A DNA stretch of 64,000 nucleotides from Lonicera japonica (lineage: Eukaryota > Streptophyta > Magnoliopsida > Dipsacales > Caprifoliaceae), in contig CM038465.1 of assembly GCA_021464415.1 (NCBI GenBank), positions 24,459,839 through 24,523,838 on the forward strand. Direction: 5' to 3'. Positions within the stretch are counted from its first letter, which is position 1, and every line of letters starts with the position of its first letter. The notes under the pieces were generated by a model. The model ran no database searches. It had not been told where the DNA came from and saw only the letters and a program-made list of their open reading frames with translations. A program made the position numbers and the translations under genes. This document shows, one piece after another, positions 44,045 through 54,358 of this stretch.

Positions 44045-46904
44045 TGTAATACCCCGTACTATAAATTTGTTTAAATTGAATTATATTATCCTATTTATAC
44101 TCATGTGAGTGATCGTTTGGTGATTCGAGTGGTTCGAATGGATTTTGGTTGGCAAATAAGAAGTTTTGGTCTTTCGCGATATGTTGTTTCTAACTATCTT
44201 TGGGCTATCGTAATTTCTTTTCTATTTGATGGAATGAGATTCTGTCTACGCTAGCATCTAGTATTTGTATCATTCTACAACTTTCTTGTTTTGGACGAAG
44301 TCCAATTCACACTCCTCGTGGGTTAAAACAGGGCGCAAAGTAGGCCCATTACAAAATTCTGGTCATTCAGTAGCGCTTTGGCAGAGCGCTGTCTTCGGTG
44401 AATTTCTGGGAATTATCGGTCCATAATTTGGGAAAACTTCCAACTAGGAAGTTGTAGATCTTTGAAATACCTTTCCGTGGACATAAAGAACGCCTCAATC
44501 GGAGTTCTGAGTCAAAAGTTATGGCCAAAACAAAAACAGTGCTCCAGGGCCCAAAAGTTAAAGCACGGACCGGTATGGAGTTTTTGGCATACCGGTCCAG
44601 CACCAAATTTTTGGGAAAATTGACCCTCGCGGACCGGTATTGGGTATTTTGCATACCGGTCCGGCAGTCACTATTTACCACTGACTTAAGCTCGTTTTTA
44701 AGCTCTTTTTCACTCATTTTCACCCCATTTTCGGGGGAAGCTTCTAGAGAACACTAGAGGGAGATGGGAGCTCGTGTGTGAGGGTTCTCGGAGAGATTTT
44801 TAACGCATCTTTCATCCTTTATCGAGGAATCAAAGCTCCAAATCACTTGAATCTCTTCTCCTTTCACTATTCATCATCTTCTACCTTGATTCTTTGACAT
44901 GAGAGCTCGTGGGTAAGCGGTGGCTGCACGGGTTGAAGTCTAAGCTCATTATTTGGGGGTTTTGCTATTCTAGAAATGCGATGACACGAGATATTCGGGG
45001 TTTCATCAAACAAAGCTTCGATTATCATCTTCTCTTCTCTCTCTTGGTCTACAACTTGAGGTAGGGGTTATATGTTTTCCAAACTTGATGATATGATTTT
45101 ATTTACCTAAAGATGAGTGATTTTATATATATATATGTTCGATATGAAGCACATACCTCTTGTTATTGATTATACAAGAATGATTTTATACATGCATGTT
45201 CATATGTTGGTCATATCATTGGATATACATAAAATTGTGCATGATTGAGCTATGATTTTACGATATGAAGCAATATATGCCATCTAAGCTCCATAATTAC
45301 ATGTTATTGATTCATACGGATGTTCTTTGGATGTATATGTGTTGTTTTAACAAGAAAATGATTAGTAAAAGGTTTTGTACACACCAAAGAACATGGACGT
45401 AAATTGGCTACAGTTTATATGGCTTATGTGGTTTCTATTGTATTTACGATGCATTAGTTGAGACAAGATATGCCACTTGAACTTGACATCTATGTAATAT
45501 GGACTTGTATGTGATGTTCCTTGGATATACATGCTTGGTTGTATCCAAGTGGATTTGTAAATGGGTTATGTATACGATAAGGAACATGGCTACGTGATGA
45601 ATGAAGTTTAAGTGGCATGGGTTGTTTCTAGTTTACAATAAAGAGCATGGATTGCACGTTACACATAATTGTTGTGTCAACCCGGCATCTGGACGATCTC
45701 ATGGCAAGCTCAGAGCATTCTTATGGCATATGGTGTGAAAATTGTCTCTTGGGAGAATTATATCTCTTCTCCATGATATGGAGGGCTATCTATGCTCTTG
45801 TGGCATTCTGAAACAAGTGATTATCTATCTCCAGAAGTTTCTTATGATTATGGTATTGTTCTGGATGTGACATGATCCTGATATGGTCCGGATATGATTC
45901 TGTTCTAAATGTGATATGATCCTGATATGGATCCGGATATGATTATGTTGTGGCCCTTCGATTGTGAAGGGATGATGTATTGATCTGTGCCTACCGGGAT
46001 GGAAAATAAGTAGGGCCTGGTGCCCTTAGGTTGAAAATTCCTAAACCTTCGGAGGGCAGGAACGCGTCGGCTGTCTAGAGCCAGCGGTGTGTAGCCCGAA
46101 AATCTAGACAACGGTAAGGCACTGATGGTTCTGTGGTTATGTTACTATTGGTGGACATGTGGTCCAAATTGAATATAATCAAATGATATAGCCTGGGGCC
46201 CTTGCTATACTCCGGTTCTGTGGTTATGTTACTATTGGTGGTTATGTTATATCTCTTCTCCATGATCATTGTCGAATTTTCTTTTGGGCGGTCAGGCCCT
46301 TGCTATACTCCGGTTCGGTATGGATACATTCTGGCTACATGGATTTGAGGTTGACACAAGGGAGGTAACCTGCATATGCATAAGCACGTATAGTTTCATA
46401 TGATGATGGTCTTTAAACCGAAGCATTTATTAAGATATGAATTGTTGTTGAACCATGAATTGTGTTTTCGATATGTTATTCCCTGTTTTCTCCCCCTATT
46501 GAGCTCTGAGCTCACCACGTGTTTTATTTACAATTACAGGTACACAGGGGGCGAACGATGGTTACGGGACTATTGGTTCGGGATCGAAATAGAAGGCTCT
46601 GATACATATTCATTTTTGTTGTTTACATGTTCCCTCGGGAAGCCACGGCTAGCCCGGAATGTTGTATATTTTTTTTGAACTTGCTTAGATGGTTTTGTAA
46701 AACAGTTACGTGCACACATATGTGTTTATATACAGTGATATCATCTTATATCTTGTGGAGTGTCGAATGACACATGACATTTATTGTTTGGATTTTCTTT
46801 GTACATTTACATATATACATATTTTAGTTAATCTAAGATGGGTTAATAGCACTCCAGGTCTTAATTACGGGTGTTATCCTATAAATTAAGGCGGGGGTGT
46901 TACA
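44045..46904. mobile_element. Solo LTR of a Ty3/gypsy-type element
   Basis: 2860 bp with ends TGTAATACCCC and GGGGTGTTACA. The target duplication CTTCT is perfect (44040-44044 and 46905-46909). An internal word AAGTTGTAGATCTTTGAAAT is typical of gypsy LTRs. No internal domain is present. It splits the DUF7745-like gene. The short open frames inside are not genes. Confidence 0.85.
44567..44662. promoter_or_regulatory. GGACCGGTATG inverted pairs in the gypsy-type solo LTR
   Basis: Sites: GGACCGGTATG at 44567-44577, its complement CATACCGGTCC at 44588-44598, GGACCGGTAT at 44631-44640, CATACCGGTCC at 44652-44662. Within each pair the spacing is exactly 21 bp, about two helical turns. The core ACCGGT is palindromic with a central CpG. 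Confidence 0.6.
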
Positions 46905-48032
46905 CTTCTCTTTCCTGTTAGGTGCTTCGTATTTCTGGAGTTCTGCTAATCATCTTTTCCATTTTAGATTAGACGAGCTTTGCCCGACTTATGAAGAGTT
47001 TTCTTCGTTGCTGCGCTCTGACACCCGTCTTTCGATGGCCTTTCCTATAGAGGAACTCGGTCCACGAGATATATTGATTGCCTTATTGTCTATTCCCCCA
47101 GCGGCATGTGATGGTTTCATTGTCGACGGGCTTCTCGATCTTTACAAAATGGTGAGGTTCTTTCATCGTTATAAAGATAGAGCTTCTTATAATGTGGGGC
47201 GCACGGCGGCGGCCCTGATCTGCCTTGTTTCTGGTATGCTACTGATGACAGGCTCTTCTCGTGTTGATCCGACTATTTTGAGTCTGATATATCAGGCCCG
47301 AAATGGAGAGTCCATAGTACCTATTTTCTTGTAGAAACTCTGAATGGTCTGGATGATCTCCAAAGGGGGCCTCACACTTCTTCAGGGGGATTTCGCGTTT
47401 GCTATACATGTGGTTGTTGGAGCGCTTCCGATCGATGGGTTTTAACGGTGTTCTACTAGACAATCCGACACATTTCTTCCGCCGTCCCCTCTTCAGTGCT
47501 TTGACCATGTCTTCCTCTGATTGGACGGTGTGGTACTCGGAGAATTTTTGCGCTATTCGGTGAAACATTCCTTGGTGGAAGCTGAGGGAGATAGTGCTTA
47601 GCACAGGGGGTCAGAACTATGTTCGGCTCCGAGGACTTTAGTTTACCTCTTTCTATCTCCCAGGATGTCTTCTTCGACAATTCAACGTTCCTCAGAACAT
47701 TTCCCTTGGTCTGAACAACTTCTCTTCTGAGTCCAAATTTGTAACCATGCATGTTTCTCTATCGGTGGAGAGAATGTGGTGTGTCCGACTGACTCGACAG
47801 TTCAACTATGATAGTTTTGGTATTACCCGGCCCCTCCGGGCTGACATCATCTGCTCTTGCTGGTAGTCTCTGGAAAGGGAGCTGATTGATGACCCCTCTT
47901 CAAATGGAGTGGTTCCGATTCATGGATACTGGGGCTACTGATGATAACATTGTCCAAGCGTACCAAATCTTGGATGAGGCTCGAATCGATTTGACTACTA
48001 AGGACCCTGTGTGGCCAACCCCTAAGGCTTAG

Positions 48033-48254
48033 ATTTTTCTGTATTCTTGTCTTTAATAGTCTTCCTTGTAACCTGTGTTCTTAACCACCTTAATAATATA
48101 CGAGAGACTTCTTGTGGAAAATAATTTTCTTTACAAAGTTTAAACCGGATCTGAAGTCACTTCTCAGGTTGCCTACGTTCCCCGTTTGATTTTTAAAAAA
48201 CAAAAGTTTAGTAGGGGCTCAGGTTTACGTAGTTCTCATCTATACATGATATAT
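48033..48254. other. Junction between second RNase H and the antisense gene; integrase absent
   Basis: In Tat/Ogre elements integrase should follow the archaeal-type RNase H on the minus strand, here below 48255. Instead there are about 220 non-coding bases (minus strand GGGGAACGTAGGCAACCTG, a word also seen in Ogre 3' regions), then the 3' end of the convergent DUF7745-like gene. Confidence 0.5.
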
Positions 48255-48620
48255 CTATTGGTAATACTTCTTCAAATGGTTCATGTTGACTGGTGAATGC
48301 AGTAACTGTCCGCCAAATCCGTGAGTATGGTGGACCACTAATGCCGAATCTTCGTATACTTTTATTCTCTTTATACCCCTTTGGAGCGCGATCTCTAATC
48401 CGGCTATACAGGTTTCATACTCGACCATGTTGTTTGTGCAGAAGAAGTCTAGACGATAGGATACCGGGGAGTGAGTTTGATCTAGGGAGACTAACAGGTT
48501 GCCTATCCCATTCCCATTTCGGTTGGCGGCCCAATCAAAGTACAATTTTCAGTCTTCATCGGTCTCGACATTCATGATAGCTTCATCTAGGAACTCGACT
48601 TCTTCCAGCATGTCCCATAA
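48255..48620 (-). pseudogene. Archaeal-type (second) RNase H domain of Tat/Ogre pol
   Basis: The minus strand reads LYFDWAANRNGNGIGNLLVS, then SYRLDFFCTNNMVEYETCIA, GLEIALQRGIKRIKVYEDSA, with catalytic-type acidic residues (the D of YFD, the E of EYE, the D of EDSA). A TGA at about 48548-48550 sits where a Trp codon is expected (DED*KLYFD). The domain is cut after HLKKYY. A second RNase H of this type is a hallmark of the Tat lineage, where it is thought to degrade RNA in RNA-DNA hybrids. Confidence 0.8.
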
Positions 48621-48661
48621 TATTGGATTGTGAGCTAGATAGTAAGCTATGATCTTGCCTT

Positions 48662-48952
48662 TTACTCCTTCTGGATCATGTAGGTGATGTCGAACTCGGA
48701 GAGTAAAAATAACCATTTTTTCATACGGTTTGAGAGAGACAATTTCCTGAAGAGGTATTTCAGCGGATCAATTCGTGATGCCAGGATGACCGAGAAAGCC
48801 AGCATGTAATGTCGTAATTTTTGCGTTACCCAGACAAGAGCGGTGCATGACTTCTCCAATGGCGTATAGTTTATCTCGAATGGAGACAATTTCTTGCTAA
48901 CATAGTAAATGGCCTGCTCCTTTCGTGTATCAGTCAAATGTTGGGCTAGCAT
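48662..48952 (-). pseudogene. RNase H (first) domain of Tat/Ogre pol
   Basis: The minus strand reads AIYYVSKKLSPFEINYTPLE, KSCTALVWVTQKLRHYMLA, then MKKWLFLLSEFDITYMIQ, the conserved YxSKxLxxxExxYxxxEK and KWxxxLxEFDIxY blocks of Ty3/gypsy RNase H. Flanking stops separate it from the rest of pol. Confidence 0.8.
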
Positions 48953-49847
48953 GGCTCCTATAGCTGTATTGATGATTGTTAGGTAATAGGATTAACGGCA
49001 GCCCGGTCTGAGGTGGAGCCAATACTGGGGGTTTAGAGAAGTAGTCTTTGATTTTATCAAAAGCCTCTTGGCATTGATCGTCCCATTCTGCTAGTGAAGA
49101 CTTCCTCAGGAGCTTGAAGATGGGTTCGCACGTCTAAGTATGTTGAGAGATGAACCTGCTTATGCACTGCAAATTACCCAAAAATTCTCAGACTTCTCTC
49201 TCAGTACGAGGTTCGAGCATATCACGGATAGCTTTAACCTTGACAGGGTCTACCTCGATTCCTTTCTTACTGAAGACATAGCCCAGGAGTTTTCCTTTGG
49301 TTATCCCGAACACACTTCTGCGGATTGAGTCTCATATGATACTATCGGAGCCGGTCAAAAAAGGCCCATAAGGTTGGGACTTGATAATCATATCGTCCAA
49401 ATATACTTCTACTTCTTTGTGGATCATGTCGTGGAAGATAGCTATAGCCGCCCTCTGATATGTTGCCCCGGCATTCTTCAGCCCAAATGGCATGACGATG
49501 TAGCAATATGTTCCCCATGGTGTGATGAATGTTGTTTTCTTTTGGTGATTTGGTTGCATCTTGATCTGATTATACCGAGCAAAACCGTCCACGAATGACT
49601 TCAAGGCGTGGTTGGCGGTATTATCCACTATTAAATCAATGTTGGATAATGGGAAATCATCTTTCAGGCAAGCTTTGTTGAGATCTCGGTAGTCTACACA
49701 CATGCGGACTTTCCCATTTGCCTTCGAAACAGTTACAATGTTGGCTAAACAGGAAGGGTACTCGATCACTTGCAAGAAGCCCACACTCAGTTGCTTCATT
49801 ACTTCTTCCTTTACTTTCAGGGACCATTCCGGCGTAAGTTTTTTCAA
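48953..49847 (-). pseudogene. Reverse transcriptase of the Tat/Ogre-type element
   Basis: 49332-49847 on the minus strand is open and carries VGFLQVIEYPSCLANIVTVS, GKVRMCVDYRDLNKAC, DDFPLSNID, FVDGFARYNQI, TPWGTYCYIVMPFGLKNAGA and the catalytic YLDD box (usual form YVDD). Below 49332 the thumb region continues in other frames (minus-strand words like CVFG, KGKLLGYVFS and REVEFLG-type blocks near 49150-49320), so at least one frameshift is present. It would copy element RNA into DNA; this copy is inactive. Confidence 0.85.
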
Positions 49848-50740
49848 TTTCTATTTGACGGGCCTGGACTCTGGTTTAGTGTGTATTTCGTGCATGACTA
49901 CTGGCTGTTCAAACCCAGCATATCGATATAGGACTAGGCAAAGACATCCATGTACTCATTCAGAGTTTGTGTGAATTCGTGAATTCCTTTCTCTCAGTTT
50001 CGTTTAGATTTTCCCCAATATGAACCTCTTTTCTTTCCTCTTTGGTCCCGAGATTAATCACAAGAGTGTCTCCCTCCTCGTTCTGTATCCGCTGATCCTC
50101 CTGCCCGGGGTGTTCGTTTACTTTCTCCAGATCCATAGAGGCAATTATAGAATTAAAACTAATAGGATACTGCAAAAGATAATCTATTTCATTGACAAAA
50201 GTGTTTATAGGTACAAGTTCAAAAAGTAAATCGAGCGACTCTTCCCCTAGCCCTACCCTCACTCTTCTTCTTATCTCTCACCCTTACAATTTCACTATTT
50301 TCCCCCTTTTCCTGATATTCTGGATCGGCATGAATTAAGTGTACAGGATCATCTCTCGGTTCATCATTCTTTAGGGCCACTATGTTAAAGAGATTTTCGA
50401 TCATTTCTTCCTCTTCGTCTTCCTCGTCTTCACTTTCTTCTCTCGGCCCGATCGTCAACTTGGTGGAGAAGGTGTGTATGACATTCTTTTTGAGAAAAAG
50501 GTCCTCTTCATAGAAGATTTCCCATCCTGGAAGATAATCTCCATCGCTGTTTCTTCAAGGCTCCTGAAAGCTACAAAAGGGGAAGTCATCTCCTTCATTG
50601 ACAAAAAACCCATTTAGTGAGCTGAAACTCGGACACCGATACCCTCAAACCATTTTCTCTTGGTTATTGTCATCGGTGTGTTGGTACCCCAAACCTTCTC
50701 TTTTGCATCTCGTTACTGGTTCTAAAGCCTGAAGTAGTCC
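49848..50740 (-). pseudogene. Protease-RT linker of Tat/Ogre pol
   Basis: Minus-strand open pieces at 50219-50458 (acidic, EESEDEEDEEEEMIENLF) and 49960-50262 (ending NLGTKEERKEVHIGENLNET) fit the long linker before RT in Tat elements, where a LGTxEExKxVxIG block precedes ...DVFAWSY. Here the next block reads YMDVFA followed by a stop where Trp is expected. No catalytic function. Confidence 0.6.
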
Positions 50741-51310
50741 TTACTGCCCCATTTCCAAACTGGCTTCAGGCAAGTATTTCATCATTCTCAGCATATTTAT
50801 AATCTTAGCACTGAGACCGAGGATATTATCAGGGGATAGATACTCGATTCTTTGGGTGGTAAGGGCCTGCACTTGAGGTTCGTAAGAAAAGCCTCCCTGC
50901 TGTATGCTTTGGCTCCCAATGCCTAAGACGGGTAATTCAAGATCTGCCAAGGTTCTTTCAGGATCACCCTGTATAGTGATTATCTTCCCTTTGAATTGTA
51001 TTTTAATCTTCTGGTGTAAGGAGGAGGGGAGTGCTCCTATGTCGTGTAGCCATACTCTGCCCAATAAGAGGTTAAAACTGGAGGGAATGACTATGATTTG
51101 GAAATTGGCCAAAAAGTTTCTAGGACTGACTATGAGATCAAGTTTTAAAGATCCCAGAATGGCCCTTCTGGTGTTGTCATAGGCTCTAACGGTTACAGCT
51201 GATGGAGAAAGCTCTGTATCTGAAATACCCAAACATCTGCCGGTTTTTAGAGGGCACATGTTTATAGTTGACCCGTTGTCGATGAGAACCTGTGGCAGGA
51301 TTTTTCCTCG
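50741..51310 (-). pseudogene. Aspartic protease region of the Tat/Ogre-type element
   Basis: On the minus strand VLIDNGSTINMCPL carries the active-site motif in the Tat-type form D-N-G-S (usual retroviral form D-S/T-G). It is followed by AVTVRAYDNTRRAILGSLKL and SFNLLLGRVWLHDIGALPSS, LHQKIKIQFKGKIITIQGD, all conserved in Ogre/Tat proteases. A TAA at about 51317-51319 sits just before the motif (ITV*TRGKILP). It would process the polyprotein if intact. Confidence 0.8.
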
Positions 51311-52213
51311 GGTTTAGACAGTAATATGGAGTGCCAGACTGTGTTTCTTTCCCAGTGGAGATAAGTCTTTATCTGAAAATGTCAGACTTCTTTGGACTGT
51401 AAGCGATCCAATCATACTTGGTAGTTGTTCCGGCATAGAATTCGGTGATATGATGGCCTCATCTAAGAGTTTGATGAAGGCACTCCTGTGAGGTTTGGAG
51501 GCAACCAGGAGGCCCCAAATGGTGATGTGTGCCTGGGTTTTCTTCAACTATTCCAGTACTCGGTCATCCCTTATTTCCTTAGGAGGAGGTGATTTCTCGA
51601 TATCCATCGGTGGTGGCTGATATACCCTCCTTGATCGGATAATTTGCTGTATCCAAAGAGATGTTAGGTCTGATTCTTCTGAGGTTTCTGGTGAATCAGG
51701 TTCTACCGACCAACTGCAAGTCTTGGGAGAGGTCTCTGTCATACAGATTGTCTCCTTTGGAGGGTCTCGGGGCTTCCAGGACTGTTTCTTCTTATCATGT
51801 GTCCATCCTATCCAAGATTTTTTGGGATTGGTCTTGATTGTAAGTGGGTGGGAGATCCCCTCATTTTCTTTTCCTAAACCCTGCCCGGGTAGGAAGTTCA
51901 TCTTAACCATCCATTAATCAATTATTGGATTGAGGCCTGGGGCGACTTGGGTTCTCTTAAGCGGCACAACTAGTGATTTGTAAGTTGGGTCATCTCGAAT
52001 GAGTCCTATGGGATCAAAGCCTTCTTCATCAGTGGTCAAGGCATTAATTCCCATAGACGGAGCGTGGTTGGGAAGAGGGTTGTTAGTAACATTGAGCCCC
52101 CCGGGTGCGGGGATGGTTCCAGCCTCGATTAGGTCCTGGATAAGATGGCAAAGAGCCAAACATCGTTCTATGTCATGGCCAGCGTCTTGATGGTATGCGC
52201 AATTCTCATTCAT
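51311..52213 (-). pseudogene. Gag-protease linker with G-patch-like segment and zinc-knuckle-like CHHC
   Basis: On the minus strand 51914-52213 has a Cys/His segment NENCAYHQDAGHDIERC, a typical Tat-lineage zinc-knuckle-like motif, then 51548-51910 begins VKMNFLPGQGLGKENEGI, the G-patch-like 'GQGLGK' block. 51314-51547 continues. The pieces are separated by single stops at positions where conserved Glu/Gln/Trp codons are expected (e.g. LE*LKKTQ, ST*RMNENC). Confidence 0.65.
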
Positions 52214-52216
52214 TCT

Positions 52217-53695
52217 CTAGGTGCTGGGAATAGGGTTTGGTGGGGGGCGTGGGTTGAGTGGAGTGATTAGTTCGGTATTTCGGAGTAATTCCAAACTTTT
52301 GACCAGGGTAGTGGGGAGGGTGTAGAAATTTCTTCTCCTTTTGACCTCAGTGCTTGAAGAGTCTCCTTGTGCAGGCCAACTCATCGGAGGTGTTTGTTGT
52401 GGTTGCTGGAATGGGTTTTGTTGATAGGGGTAGGAGCTCAGTTGGTTCACGGTTGGAGTGGTTGTCTTCTTCCAGGTATACGAGGCTTTCTTGGTATCGA
52501 TATTTGCTTTTTTGGCCAGCTCTTCCTTTACTTGTGATCCCATTCTTAATAGAGCCCTGATGTGTAAGAAGACATGCTTTTCCATGCAACTTAATACAGC
52601 TAGAGTGAAATTCTTTTGTATGATTTCCAACTGTTCTTCTTCATCGGGCCGCTTGGACATTTGGGAGGCCATTTCTCTCTAGCGTGTGACAAAATCGCTG
52701 AAACTTTCTTTCTTGCCTTGCTTGGCCATCTCTAGGTGCTTATGGGTAATCTCTAAATCTTCGTTGGACCCGTACTTAGTCATAAACTCCTTGACGATAT
52801 CTTTCCAAGTCTTCGTGCGTTGTCTCTCTAGATCAAAAAACCATCTCAGGGCTGCTCCTATGAGAGTCATATGAAATTTTTGAGCTTGCTCGGGCTCTCC
52901 GCAACCAGACACTTGCATGGACCTGATTTATGATTGGAGCTAAGTTTTTGGGGGTGTGGTTCCAGTAAACTTGGTGATATAAGGGAGCTTGAATCCCTGG
53001 GGCAATCTTGCTTCTGGGTAGAGGAAGAAGGCATTCATGTCAGTAATCTCGTCCACTCCTTTCTTTAGGGAAACTCCCTTCTGCAGGATCCTCAACTGTT
53101 CCTTCAACTTCTTCATTTCTTCGCTCTCTCTTGAGACTTCATCGGGTTGTTTCCGAGCTATAATCGATTCTGCGTATACTGCTTGGAGTCGGTTGATATC
53201 TGGGTACTCGTTGGGAGGGGCCACCAGGGCTGGTGGTGGGATAGGTCTTGCTGGAACTTGCGACCATTGTTGATAATGAGGATCAAAACCCTGTTGGATT
53301 TGGGGTTGAGGCAAAACGATGGGTGGCTCTTGTTGCTGTTAGGTAGGGCCTGAATTTAGGGCCCACTGATTTTGATTGTTAGGGTCGATTTGGACGGGAC
53401 CGGCTGGGGTGGGACCTGTTTGTGGGTTGGTTACTTGTACTGGGGGGAGTACTTGTGATGACTGCCTTTAATTCGGATCTCGATTCGGTGGTAGTCGTTC
53501 AAACTCTGGTGGTGCAGTTCGTTCGGCTGAGAACTCTTGTATTCGAATTCGGGTATCCTGTTGCTCGGTCATGAGGCTTGCTAGATTCTTATTGACGGTC
53601 ATAAGTAAGCGATGCATCTCAGCTAGGGTTGGCTGAACTGCTGATCCCTCGGCTAAGCTCTGATCTATTTCTTGATTCTCACGTCCGTCGGCCAT
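52217..53695 (-). pseudogene. gag: Gag of the Tat/Ogre-type element
   Basis: The minus strand starts at 53695 (MADGRENQEIDQSLAE), with a coiled segment, a Pro/Gln-rich part (53314 down), a charged coil (EEMKKLKEQLRILQKG) and the retrotransposon gag domain at 52918-52217 (GAALRWFFDLERQRTKTWKD, FMTKYGSNEDLEITHKHLEM, ESFSDFVTR*REMASQM). Stops occur at about 52676-52678 (TAG where Trp is expected) and around 52922-52940. Gag forms the virus-like particle in the cytoplasm; this copy is not translatable as one protein. Confidence 0.85.
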
Positions 53696-54340
53696 TGCGG
53701 ATGTGCTTGGTCTTACTAATCTTTCAGTATGATATCGACCGGCCTAACCTTCCAGACTCTCGTTGTTTATGGCTGTAGACGAAACCACGTGGCGAAGATG
53801 AAGGAAGACTACGGTGCGACTCGATTTTTGCTAAAAGAACCACTAAAAAAATGTCACCGAGAAAAGACTCGGGTTTTTAAAAGGTGGTGTAAAGGAAGCC
53901 ATAAGGTGGTACCTCCCCTACGGCTGTTTGACAAGTGTTTTAATTGACTCGATCTTATATAAAACGCAGGTGTACAAACGGTTAAGGCTTTAGGCTCCCT
54001 CCTATTTGGCAAGACCTTGCGATATACCCCAAGGGCGGGTACGTGCAAGAATCTTTTTATATACTTCCTGGGTATGTGAGTGTTCCCGTCACTCGATATA
54101 CCTCGGGGGCGTACTTGGCCAAGGAGAGTGGAAGTAAATGCTTTCGGTTTATGTTGGCCCAAACAAGCCAACTCCCTACTCAAATATCGTTATATTTATT
54201 ACGTATTTCGAAAAACTTTCATTTTTAGAAAAAAGTTTCTTCTCAATCAATTATCACAAAAAAGAAGTAGGGAAAGCAGTAAAACCAGATATTCAATAAA
54301 TAAACAAAAGTCCACATATAAGAGCCTAGTTTTCTAGTGT
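53696..54340 (-). other. 5' leader of the Tat/Ogre-type element
   Basis: Between primer site and gag start. No upstream ORF1-like gene is recognisable. A diverged repeat of CTCGGGGGCGTAC / CCCAAGGGCGGGTACG lies near 54025-54110. Confidence 0.5.
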
Positions 54341-54357
54341 CCCCAGCGGAGTCGCCA
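54341..54357 (-). other. Primer-binding site of the Tat/Ogre-type element
   Basis: The minus strand reads TGGCGACTCCGCTGGGG right after the LTR, the primer region known from Ogre elements (reported as complementary to a tRNA-Arg). Confidence 0.85.
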
Positions 54358-54358
54358 C

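Larger units (their letters stand above)
43912..48032 (+). pseudogene. Antisense DUF7745-like gene split by a solo LTR
   Basis: The start MSSYRKNSNFSYIEARDA at 43912 has a TAG 37 codons in (44020-44022), then reaches the LTR insertion at 44044. Past the LTR the frame resumes (46910 on) with HFRLDELCPTYEEFSSLLR, then AAALICLVSGMLL, to a TAG at 47332-47334. A 1-base shift leads to ETLNGLDDLQ, and another frame to LYMWLLERFRSMGFNG and DWTVWYSENFCAIR. The end is DPVWPTPKA at 48032. The order FxxDExxPTYEEFxxLL, IPVxxAETxxxL, LLYxWxxxxF and a later PWW match the plant DUF7745 family of LTR-element proteins. Function is unknown. It converges with pol on the opposite strand. Confidence 0.5.
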
